This document shows positions 51,230 through 62,755 of a stretch of 64,000 nt of DNA, one piece after another. Every line of letters begins with the position of its first letter. Position 1 is the first letter of the stretch. The DNA comes from Liolophura sinensis (taxonomy: Eukaryota; Mollusca; Polyplacophora; Chitonida; Chitonidae). The stretch lies in assembly GCF_032854445.1 (NCBI RefSeq), contig NC_088295.1, positions 90,566,644 to 90,630,643 on the forward strand, read 5' to 3'. Position numbers and translations under genes: made by a program. The notes beneath the pieces were generated by a model that had not been told where the DNA came from, made no database searches, and was given only the letters and a program-made list of their open reading frames with translations.

Positions 51230-54200
51230 GCCACCTGTAATAGTGGACAGGAGAGTGACCAACACCTTCATTCACATGTATAAGTGGACACAAGAGAGTG
51301 ACCAACATCATCATCCACAAGTATTAGTGGACACAAGAGAGTGACCGACATCATCCACATGTATAAGTGGACACAAGAGAGTGACCAACATTATCATCCA
51401 CATGTATTAGTCAAGAGAGTGACCAACATTATCATCCACATGTATTAGTGGACACAGAGAGTGACCAACATCATCCACATGTATTAGTGGACACAAGAGA
51501 GTCACCAACATTATCATCCACATGCATTAGTGGACACAAGAGAGTGACCAACATTATCATCCACATGTATAAGTGGACACAAGAGAGTGACCAACATTAT
51601 CATCCACATGTATAAGTGGACACAAGAGAGTGACCAACATTATCATCCACATGCATTAGTGGACACAAGAGAGTGACCAACATTATCATCCACATGTATA
51701 AGTGGACACAAGAGAGTGACCAACATTATCATCCACATGCATTAGTGGACACAAGAGAGTGACCAACATTATCATCCACATGTATTAGTGGACACAAGAG
51801 AGTGACCAACATTATCATCCACATGCATTAGTGGACACAAGAGAGTGACCAACAATATCATCCACATGTATTAGTGGACACAAGAGAGTGACCAACATTA
51901 TCATCCACATGTATAAGTGGACACAAGAGAGTGACCAACATTATCATCCACATGTATTAGTGGACACAAGAGAGTGACTAACATCATCCACATGTATTAG
52001 TGGACACAGAGAGTGACCAACATTATCATCCACATGTATTAGTGGACACAAGAGAGTCACCAACATTATAATTCACATGTATTAGTGGACACAAGAGAGT
52101 GACCAACATTATCATTCACTTGTATTAGTGGACACAAGAGAGTGACTAACATCATCCACATGTATTAGTGGACACAAGAGAGTGACCAACATTATCATCC
52201 ACATGTATTAGTGGACACAAGAGAGTGACCAACATTATCATCCACATGTATTAGTGGACACAAGAGAGTGACCGACATCATCCACATGTATAAGTGGACA
52301 CAAGAGAGTGACCAACATTATCATCCACATGCATTAGTGGACACAAGAGAGTGACCAACATTATCATCCACATGTGTTAGTGGACACAAGAGAGTGACCA
52401 ACATTATCATCCACATGTATTAGTGGACACAAGAGAGTGACCAACATCATCCACATGTATAAGTGGACACAGAGAGTGACCAACATCATCCACATGTATA
52501 AGTGGACACAGAGAGTGACCAACATTATCATCCACATGTATTAGTGGACACAAGAGAGTGACCAACATTATCATCCACATGTATTAGTGGACACAAGAGA
52601 GTGACCAACATCATCCACATGTATAAGTGGACACAAGAGAGTCACCAACATTATCATCCACATGCATTAGTGGACACAAGAGAGTGACCAACATTATCAT
52701 CCACATGTATTAGTGGACACAAGAGAGTGACTGACATCATCCACATGTATTAGTGGACACAAGAGAGTGACCAACATTATCATCCACATGTATTAGTGGA
52801 CACAGAGAGTGACCAACATTATCATCCACATGTATTAGTGGACACAAGAGAGTGACCAACATTATCATCCACATGCATTAGTGGACACAAGAGAGTGACC
52901 AACATTATCATCCACATGTATAAGTGGACACAAGAGAGTGACCAACATTATCATCCACATGCATTAGTGGACACAAGAGAGTGACCAACATTATCATCCA
53001 CATGTATTAGTGGACACAAGAGAGTGACCAACATTATCATCCACATGTATTAGTGGACACAAGAGAGTGACCAACATTATCATCCACATGTATAAGTGGA
53101 CACAAGAGAGTGACCAACATTATCATCCACATGCATTAGTGGACACAAGAGAGTGACCAACATTATCATCCACATGTATTAGTGGACACAAGAGAGTCAC
53201 CAACATCATCCACATGTATTAGTGGACACAAGAGAGTGACTAACATCATCCACATGTATTAGTGGACACAAGAGAGTGACCAACATTATCATCCACATGT
53301 ATTAGTGGACACAAAAGAGTGACCAACATTATCATCCACATGTATTAGTGGACACAAGAGAGTGACTAACCACATCCACATGTATTAGTGGACACAAGAG
53401 AGTGACCAACATTATCATCCACATGTATTAGTGGACACAAGAGAGTGACCAACATTATCATCCACATGCATTAGTGGACACAAGAGAGTCACCAACATTA
53501 TCATCCACATGTATTAGTGGACACAAAAGAGTGACCAACATTATCATCCACATGTATTAGTAGACACAAGAGAGTGACCAACATTATCATCCACATGTAT
53601 TAGTGGACACAAGAGAGTGACTAACATCATCCACATGTATTAGTGGACACAAGAGAGTGACCAACATTATCATCCACATGTATTAGTGGACACAAGAGAG
53701 TGACTAACATCATCCACATGTACTAGTGGACACAAGAGAGTGACCAACATTATCATCCACATGTATTAGTGGACACAAGAGAGTGACTAACATCATCCAC
53801 ATGTATTAGTGGACACAAGAGAGTGACCAACATTATCATCCACATGTGTTAGCTGACACAAGAGAGTGACCAACATTATCATCCACATGTATTAGTGGAC
53901 ACAACAGAGTGACCAACATTATCACCCACAAGTATTAGTGGACACAAGGGAGTGACCGACATCATCCACACGTATTAGTGGACACAAGAGAGTGACCAAC
54001 ATTATCATCCACATGTATTAGTGGACACAAGAGAGTGACCAACATCATCCACATGTATAAGTGGACACAAGAGAGTGACCAACATTATCATCCACATGTA
54101 TTAGTGGACACAAGAGAGTGACCAACATTATCATCCACATGTATTAGTGGACACAAGAGAGTGACCAACATTATCATCCACATGTATTAGTGGACACAAG

Positions 54201-55592
54201 AGAGTGACCAACATTATCATCCACATGTATTAGTGGACACAAGAGAGTGACCAACATCATCCACATGTATAAGTGGACACAAGAGAGTGACCAACATTAT
54301 CATCCACATGCATTAGTGGACACAAGAGAGTGACCAACATCATCCACATGTATAAGTGGACACAAGAGAGTGACCAACATTATCATCCACATGTATTAGT
54401 GGACACAAGAGAGTGACCAACATTATCATCCACAAGTATTAGTGGACACAAGAGAGTGACCAACATCATCATCCACATGTATTAGTGGACACAAGAGAGT
54501 CACCAACATTATCATCCACATGCATTAGTGGACACAAGAGAGTGACCAACATTATCATCCACATGTATAAGTGGACACAAGAGAGTGACCAACATTATCA
54601 TCCACATGTATTAGTGGACACAAGAGAGTGACCAACATCATCCACATGTATTAGTGGACACAAAAGAGTGACCAACATTATCATCCACATGTATTAGTCA
54701 AGAGAGTGACCAACATTATCATCCACATGTATTAGTCAAGAGCTCGACCAACATTATCATCCACATGTGTTAGTGGACACAAGAGAGTGACCAACATTAT
54801 CATCCACATGTACTAGTGGACACAAGAGAGTGACCAACATTATCATTCACATGTATTAGTGGACACAAGAGAGTGACCAACATTATCATCCACATGTATT
54901 AGTGGACACAAGAGAGTGACCAACATTATCATCCACATGTATTAGTGGACACAAGAGAGTGACCAACATTATCATCCACATGTATTAGTGGACACAAGAG
55001 AGTGACCAACATCATCCACATGTATAAGTGGACACAAGAGAGTGACCAACATTATCATCCACATGCATTAGTGGACACAAGAGAGTGACCAACATTATCA
55101 TCCACATGTATTAGTGGACACAAGAGAGTGACCAACATCATCATCCACATGTATTAGTGGACACAAGAGAGTGACCAACATCATCCACATGTATTAGTGG
55201 ACACAAAAGAGTGACCAACATTATCATCCACATGTATTAGTCAAGAGAGTGACCAACATTATCATCCACATGTATTAGTCAAGAGCTCGACCAACATTAT
55301 CATCCACATGTGTTAGTGGACACAAGAGAGTGACCAACATTATCATCCACAAGTATTAGTGGACACAAGAGAGTGACCCACATCATCCACATGTATAAGT
55401 GGACACAAGAGAGTGACCAACATTATCATCCACATGTATTAGTGGACACAAGAGAGTGACCAACATCATCCAGATGTATTAGTGGACACAAGAGAGTGAC
55501 CAACATTATCATCCACATGCATTAGTGGACACAAGAGAGTGACCAAGTGTATTAGTCAAGAGCTCGACCAACATTATCATCGACGCGATGAT
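51230..55592. repeat. 43/40-bp minisatellite, 4.36 kb, about 100 copies
   Basis: The unit is AGTGGACACAAGAGAGTGAC, CAACATTATCATCC and ACATGTATT; a 40-bp form reads CAACATCATCC. Further variants are ACATGCATT and GTATAAGT. The rare word AGAGCTCGACC occurs at about 54740, 55282 and 55559; the first two sit in the same variant context, showing a ~542-bp higher-order duplication. Largest array in the window, no coding potential. Confidence 0.97.
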
Positions 55593-55789
55593 CCAAATGT
55601 AATTATCAATGTATCAAACCAGCAGGCACATATATACATCTATCACTTCATCAACACGTGAACATGCTGAAAGTACAGAGGGATGTCAGTCCGAAGTTAC
55701 TGGAGTCAGGGCTTCATTGTTAACCCTGAATTCCTGCCTAGTCTTCCCGGTCTTGGGTGAGTAATGACCCTATACCCCTATTAAAGTAG

Positions 55790-56258
55790 AAGAAAGCTAA
55801 AATATGAAGTAAGATTCATCTTATAGACAAGTGAAAACCATGCATAAAAATACTTTCATGTACTTTTTCAGCTTTTTTAAAAGGCATGTTGTTGAAAGGC
55901 ATTAAAATATTTCAATAATATGGTGGGCTTTATGAGCTATACTGACGGCATCTAAGAACTATGACATCACATCACATTTTTTTTCCTGATGTTCACCAAA
56001 AGGAAGGAATTTTTGGTAACGTTATTTCAGTAATCTTTCACCCATTGGCAGAAAAAGTTGAAAAAACTTCCTGTGACGTCAGAGTTCCTAACCTCAAAGA
56101 GTACAGTCCATAGTGCCACATTAGAATTCAAATGTTTGAGGGCCTTTAATTTTTTTCACAAAAATTTGAAAAAACAAATGAAAGCATATTTAAGTACAGT
56201 TTTAAGTGATCTATTTAGTGATGCCTACTTCAATTTTTGGAGCTCTTTTCCTTTCACT
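55790..56258. mobile_element. Dispersed repeat, copy B, with a single internal unit
   Basis: Matches copy A at 34442-35381 on both sides of its array, and has one ATATGGTGGGCTTTATG to GACATCACATCAC unit where copy A has nine. A perfect TGACGTCA is at 56074-56081. At the point where copy A bears the SINE, this copy reads CTCTTTTCCTTTCACTT, which serves as an unoccupied-site comparison. Confidence 0.7.
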
Positions 56259-56274
56259 TGTGCACCCTGTCCCT

Positions 56275-56505
56275 TTTTTACCAGGCACACAGTTGACACA
56301 GTCTCCAGATGCCACCTATACCCCTTTTCTACCAGGCACAGTCTCCAGATGCCATCTATACCCCTTTTCTACCAGGCACAGTCTCCAGATGCCACCTATA
56401 CCCCTTTTCTACCAGGCACAGTCTCCAGATGCCATCTATACCCCTTTTCTACCAGGCACACAGTCTCCAGATGCCACCTATACCCCTTTTCCACCAGGCA
56501 CAAAT
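56275..56505. repeat. 40-bp minisatellite, about 5.5 copies
   Basis: The unit includes CACAGTCTCCAGATGCCACC and TATACCCCTTTTCTACCAGG. Copies alternate between GCCACC and GCCATC. It begins just after copy B of the dispersed repeat. Open frames are artefacts. Confidence 0.95.
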
Positions 56506-56899
56506 TATTATGCTCATTATTATCAGTACCACTCTTCACTTCTAGTTAAGAGGCTGCCCAGAGACAGCTCGCTATTTTAAGGGACATGCCCATTATTCAA
56601 GACTTAAAATTTGTCGTCCCAGTATCATCAAATGAGAGGCATTAACAGCACATAAAGGTTTTGTCACACATCTCGGCTATCCTACTGAGGCTTTCCCCTC
56701 AGATCATAAAAATCAGCCTAGACTCCCTAAACCCTCCAAAAAAGTGTATTACACACCCTAACCTCCCTCAAACCTTCCACAAAAAGTGTATAACAGGTGA
56801 TATTTCCCCATTACAAAACATTCTGTGCCTTCTGTTAGCTATAAACAGCTGTGTGCCAGGCTTGATTACACCTGCACGAAGCACGCCTTGATCATTATC

Positions 56900-57335
56900 C
56901 AGCTTCTTCAGCCTCCCACAGCAGAATATAAATTCTAACCAGTCTAATCATTATAAATAATTGACAATAAAACTTCTATGATCGGAAGTGGCTTGTTTTT
57001 TTTCTCACAGTGTTGGGTTGAGAGGTGTGCTTCTGACAGTAGAGTGCCTATACCCTTAAAGACCAATGCTGTAAGGAAGGGACAACAAGGCCCGGGTCTG
57101 ACGCCAATAGACAAGGGACGGATTTCAAGGGGTCATACACAACTTGTCTCTTTCAGTGCCAGCCATCAGTTTGATATTTCTCCCCTAGCTGCAGCAATCA
57201 GCTCCATGTGCCCAGCACATTGTTTTGGAGCTCTCTGTGCCAGAGTTGATGTGTCCCCAAGGAGGGGCAACAGACAAACTGCAGCCTGGAGCACCTCAAG
57301 TAAAACATCCTACAATACACCAAGCTAAAGGTATG
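56900..57335. other. Unique, mixed-composition segment, function unknown
   Basis: A repeat-free stretch less AT-rich than its surroundings, with an open plus-strand frame of 116 codons (56978-57328) that has no recognised domain and no splice context. It is more likely an intronic noncoding segment than a gene. Confidence 0.3.
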
Positions 57336-58379
57336 AACCATTCTGTAGAAAGTTAGATTTTAGCACGTGTTAAAATATCTGAAATAAGACAAAGTTTTTG
57401 ATGTACTTGATGTATGTTTTTTTGTAGACCCTTAAAGTCTACAAAAACCTGCTTAGAACAGTCTACAGAGATGACTTCTGAATTCTATGCACTTGTACAC
57501 TGTCAAATCAACATCCACCTACACGTAAATTTATATTAAGACATAAATAAAGAAAAAAGTACATACAAGAATGCAACACGTTACACTATATTTTAATTTT
57601 AACTGCTGCATTTGTGTATCCAAAATCATGATGTATCATTAGGTTTCTGTAGACCACATTTACTAGCATTATGATTATCTCATCATAACTAACAATTTAT
57701 GTCCAAGTTTGACCCACTATATCTTCACAGTTTTGTGATAACTTCTCAGCTTTCTTACATTTTTTCTGAGTTTTGATTGAATGGCTACATCAACATGATA
57801 CAAGATACACCTTCAGCAACTGTAAAGTGATTCTTTCATTCTGATGGAAATGTTTTTGATATGTTTATACAATATCATCAACATAGGTTCCTGTAGTGTG
57901 CCTAGTCACTTTTCTGTGATAACTTTCTGTTTTCTGATATTAATATTTCATGTGATCACTGCACTATAATTTTTGTGAAGACGCACTCTGCACTGGAATC
58001 ATAAAGCTTGTTGTACATGTGGGCAATTTACAGTTATAGACACAACCATTAGATGGATGCATTTGCCAACAAAGACACCTATATCTCGGTCTTAATCAGG
58101 CAGATTGGATTAGATGGCTGTGGATTCTGAAGTACAGCCACATGCATCAGTGAGAGGGTGTGGCTGTTCCTGATAGGCCCAGAAAACTACAGACAACTTA
58201 AGCATGATGTACACTTTAATGGTGCTACCACCTCAGACCAGTGAATTGTCTTAGGAGTCCAAGTTTACACCATTATCACTCAACTTTACACCTGGCTAAT
58301 TAGATAGAATGTATCCCTGCTGATCAGCGCTGGTGATTTGCACCTGTACATGGATAAATAATTTACAAAGACTAATGGG

Positions 58380-58720
58380 TACGTCAGCTATTCCATACCG
58401 ACTCGGGGAGCAATAACTCACCGGAAGCCGTGCACAAAGATCTGCTTAAACCATCCCTCCAACAATTCTCATCATAAATCCCAACTTTTTACATGCTCAT
58501 ATTGCATTTTGGCAGAGGCGGCTTTTAGATCCGTTTAATTATTCAAAGAGAGCAGAGTCATTTCCGAAAATCCTGTCTGGCTGCCTGTAGAAGCCGGCCG
58601 CCTGGATTTGTAGTGCAGTAATTATCTCTTAATCAACACAAGGACATGGCTGTATCAGGAGAGACTGGAGTCATCCCACAGGGAGACAAAGCTTTATAAT
58701 GTTCATCTGAGACATCCAGG
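58380..58720. promoter_or_regulatory. Candidate intronic enhancer
   Basis: A repeat-free segment with two homeodomain cores TAATTA (58536-58541 and 58619-58624), a Tcf/Lef-like ACAAAGATC and a SOX-like AACAATTC, near a GC-rich patch GAAGCCGGCCGCCTGG. The texture resembles conserved noncoding elements in long first introns of neuronal genes. Only cross-species comparison could establish this. Confidence 0.3.
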
Positions 58721-59214
58721 ATATAGCTTTAATACATAAGATGTGTGCATTTACAGTCTCTCAGATTTGTCCCTCCTCAAAACCAGCATCCCTGTGCAAA
58801 GCTGGTTATAAGTCTGAAATACTCACATACAATTATCAAAATAATGCCTTTCAAGATAATATGGACATCCACTGAGAAATGAAAAAGAAGTCATGCCTTG
58901 TCATGGAATGGTATACACAAATTGCAGTACACACTTGTAGCTGGAGAAACACTAATGTGCATGTAGTGCCCTATATCTTACTTGAAAGGATTCTGTTTCA
59001 CATAACCTCAGATTAACTTCAGATGTGTAACCGTACGTAACTCTTCAAATGTAGTTTTCAAATTGCAATCTCTGTTAAACAATTTTAACAATTTTCATAT
59101 CTAGAGTAGAGATCGTTAGCTGTAGGGTTTTACAAAAATTTTTCTCTCTCAAATCTTAATTTCATTTACATGTACCTGTATAAAAGGCCTTCATGCCAAT
59201 GTGACCCATGTGCT

Positions 59215-59685
59215 ATCACCCACTGTAGCTCTGGACTTGGCACCAATAGGATCCCTAGACTACCACCATTGGCAACAATGGGCTCTCCACTAATGGGATC
59301 CCTGGACTGCCACCCATGGGAACCCTGGAATCCACACCTATCAGAGCCCTGCATTTCCCACCAATAGGATTCCTGGAAACCCTGGATTCTCCACCAATGG
59401 GAACCCTGAACTTTCCTCCCATGGGTACCCTGGAATCCCCACCAATAAGAACCCGGGGCTCCCCATCAGCGGAACCCCTGGATACTCCACCAATGAGAAC
59501 TCTGGACTTCCCTCCCATCGGAACACTGGACTCCCCTCCCATGTGAACGCTCGGCTCCACCACCAATGGGAACCATGGGCTCCCCGCCAAAGGGATCTCT
59601 CGATTCTCCACCCTTGGGAACCTGGATTTCTCACCACTGGGATTTCTGGACTTCTCACCCACAAGAACTCTGGACTAGCCACTCA
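59215..59685. repeat. 24-bp degenerate tandem array, about 19 copies
   Basis: The unit resembles GGGAACCCTGGACTCC followed by CCACCAAT, with many substitutions and a few length changes. The period keeps frames open on both strands (PPMGTLD-type and GGESRVP-type), with no biological support. Confidence 0.92.
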
Positions 59686-60870
59686 GGCTTACGTGTTACC
59701 TCAGCAGCGTAAACACAACTAGCCACTGAGGTTATTATGTTACCTCAGCAGTGTAACTACAACTAGCCACTGAGGTTAGTATGTTACCTCAGCAGTGTAA
59801 ATACAAACTAGCCATTCAGGTTAGCATGTTACCTCAGCAGTGTAAACACAAACTAGCCATTCAGGTTAGCATGTTACCTCAGCAGTGTAACTATGACTTG
59901 CCAATCAGGTTAGCATGTTACCTCAGCAGTGTAAACACAAACTAGCCATTCAGGTTAGCATGTTACCTCAGCAGTGTAACTACAACTAGCCATTCAGGTT
60001 AGCATGTTACCTCAGCAGTGTAAATACAAACTAGCCACTCAGGTTAGCATGTTACCTCAGCAGTGTAAATACAAACTAGCCATTCAGGTTAGCATGTTAC
60101 CTCAGCAGTGTAAACACAAACTAGCCATTCAGGTTAGCATGTATCCTCAGCAGTGTAAATACAAACTAGCCACTCAGGTTAGTATGTTACCTCAGCAGTG
60201 TAAACACAAACTAGCCATTCAGGTTAGTATGTTGCCTCAGCAGTTTAACTATGACTAGCCACTCAGGTTAGAATGTTACCTCAGCAGTTTAAACACAAAC
60301 TAGCCACTCAGGTTAGCATGTATCCTCAGCAGTGTAACTACAACTAGCCACTCAGGTTAGCATGTTACCTCAGCAGTGTAAACACAAACTAGCCATTCAG
60401 GTTAGCATGTTACCTCAGCAGTGTAACTACAACTAGCCACTCAGGTTAGCATGTTACCTCAGCAGTGTAAATACAAACTAGCCACTCAGGTTAGCATGTT
60501 ACCTCAGCAGTGTAAATACAAACTAACCATTCAGGTTAGCATGTTACCTCAGCAGTGTAAATACAAACTAGCCACTCAGGTTAGCATGTTACCTCAGCAG
60601 TGTAACTACAACTAGCCACTCAGGTTAGCATGTTACCTCAGCAGTGTAAATACAAACTAGCCACTCAGGTTAGCATGTTACCTCAGCAGTTTAAACACAA
60701 ACTAGCCATTCAGGTTAGCATGTTACCTCAGCAGTGTAACTACAACTAGCCACTCAGGTTAGCATGCTACCTCAGCAGTGTAAATACAAACTAGCCACTC
60801 ACTTAGCATGTTACCACAGCAGTGTAACTACGACTAGCCACTCAGGCTGGCATGTTGTAACTACAACTGG
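59686..60870. repeat. 45/44-bp minisatellite, about 26 copies
   Basis: The unit includes ACTAGCCATTCAGGTTAGC, ATGTTACCTCAGCAGTG and TAAATACAA. ACTAGCCACTC and AACTACAACT (44-bp form) variants are interspersed, and copies degrade at 60.78-60.87 kb. Noncoding. Confidence 0.96.
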
Positions 60871-61099
60871 CCACTCAGGCTTGCACGTTACCATAGCTGT
60901 CTTGTTACACTGGCCAGTCATCCAGCTCCACAAAACAATGTACCCAGACAAGGTGTTTAGCCCCCTTCTGATTACAGCCTTCAGGCCCTCATCTCTGGAG
61001 TCAAATCTATCAGTTGGGTGTCTGACAACTCAGTTTCGCAAAGACATTAGCTGTCTGTGCGGTGTGTGATCAGACTTAGTACCATATTGCTTATATCAA

Positions 61100-61560
61100 T
61101 TAGTTTTCTGGTCTCGTACTAGCTGGAGATCTATGAGGAGGACATCTTGGAGGGCTGTGACAGAATAGTGACTGTGCGAATATCGCGCTGGGATGAGGGA
61201 AGTCCCCGACTCCAGCCTGATCCAAAGGTCCCAGCCACTCGGTATGAAATTAAACTTTGCCATTCTATTACGGACAGCCGAGGACTAAAGCCATGTCTTT
61301 GAGAAAGGGCTTAGGGAGCATTAATCTTTACCCTCTCGGATGAGCGATCAGGATCGAGTTGGATATGGGAGCCCGATCTGTAAAGACCAGCCAATCATAA
61401 CGCAGCTGTCAGCAACGAAGAGCAGAGATTATATAACGGAGCTCTGTCATTATACTGCCATTTACAAGACATATTGGACCCAACCATCTGTAATAATGTC
61501 TCCATCGTCTTCGTATCAGCGTTCAATATGGCTGTACATTTGTTAACAATTCAGAACTGA
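61100..61560. other. Unique, mixed-composition segment, function unknown
   Basis: A repeat-free stretch between two arrays, with balanced composition and several CpGs. No domain, exon or RNA gene recognised. It could be regulatory, which is inference from complexity alone. Confidence 0.25.
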
Positions 61561-62055
61561 CAAAGGTTGGGCACTGCCGGATGATTAATCCAATACTGGG
61601 TGCCCTTCAGTCACACTGGTGGAAATCAGCACAGAGAGGGGAAAAAAGCAAAAATGCAAAGACAGATTCCTTCTGGTGACCATCCAGCGTTCCGGATAAC
61701 TGTAGGATTGTGTTACATTCCACGTGACACAGCAGTTTTCTCCCTTAACTGGGTTGTTTAGCTACCTATAGTCAGCTCAATAACCTAAATTGAACGTCCA
61801 CTACAGCAAGTAGCAAATACATTCCGCTTGAATGGTTGAACTTGAAATCTCCATTTAACTTGCACGTACTTGCTAGCCACATCATGTGATAACTGTGTTT
61901 GGTGTTTTATGTTTTACTCGAGATATGAATAATGGTTATAATTGTCAAAGTCTTTTTGGAAAAGGGACCAGGAAATACAATTGATATAATCTTCACACCT
62001 TCATGGCAATGAGGCAGTGATTAATGACTGTAGGAACAGCTACACAAACAACGTA

Positions 62056-62755
62056 CTATATCCACATACATGTACATCTATACATGTGTATGTATTCAGG
62101 GCCATACATGTACATCTATACATGTGTATGTATTCAGGGCCATACATGTACATCTATATCTGTGTATGTATTCAGGGCCATACATGTACATCTATACATG
62201 TGTATGTATTCAGGGCCATACATGTACATCTATACATGTGTATGTATTCAGGGCCATACATGTACATCTATACATGTGTTTGTATTCAGGGCCATACCGG
62301 TACATCTATACATGTGTATGTATTCAGGGCCATACATGTACATCTATACATGTGTATGTATTCAGGGCCATACATGTACATCTATACATGTGTTTGTATT
62401 CAGGGCCATACCGGTACATCTATACATGTGTTTGTATTCAGGGCCATACCGGTACATCTATACATGTGTATGTATTCAGGGCCATACATGTACATCTATA
62501 CATGTGTATGTATTCAGGGCCATACATGTACATCTATACATGTGTATGTATTCAGGGCCATACCGGTACATCTATACATGTGTATGTATTCAGGGCCATA
62601 CATGTACATCTATACATGTGTTTGTATTCAGGGCCATACCGGTACATCTATACATGTGTATGTATTCAGGGTCATACATGTACATCTATACATGTGTATG
62701 TATTCAGGGCCATACATGTACATCTATATCTGTGTTTGCATTCAGGGCCGTATGT
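62056..62755. repeat. 38-bp minisatellite, about 18 copies
   Basis: The unit is GCCATACATGTACATCTATA followed by CATGTGTATGTATTCAGG. Interspersed ACCGGTAC variants replace ACATGTAC, and TGTTTG replaces TGTATG. It contains CATACATGTACAT and is similar in flavour, but not in sequence order, to the 28-bp array at 50.3 kb. Three long open frames across it are artefacts. Confidence 0.96.

Noticed and set aside
51230-55592. CRISPR-like regular repeats
   Set aside because: The units are contiguous with no unique spacers, and the sequence is from an animal genome.
56978-57328. A 116-codon plus-strand frame
   Set aside because: No domain, no upstream or downstream splice context and no repeat explanation. 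Kept only as an unexplained unique segment.
61890-61930. A further SINE tail fragment on the minus strand
   Set aside because: TTTGGTGTTTTATG and ACTCGAGATAT resemble the SINE end, but the match is about 30 bases and too diverged to call.
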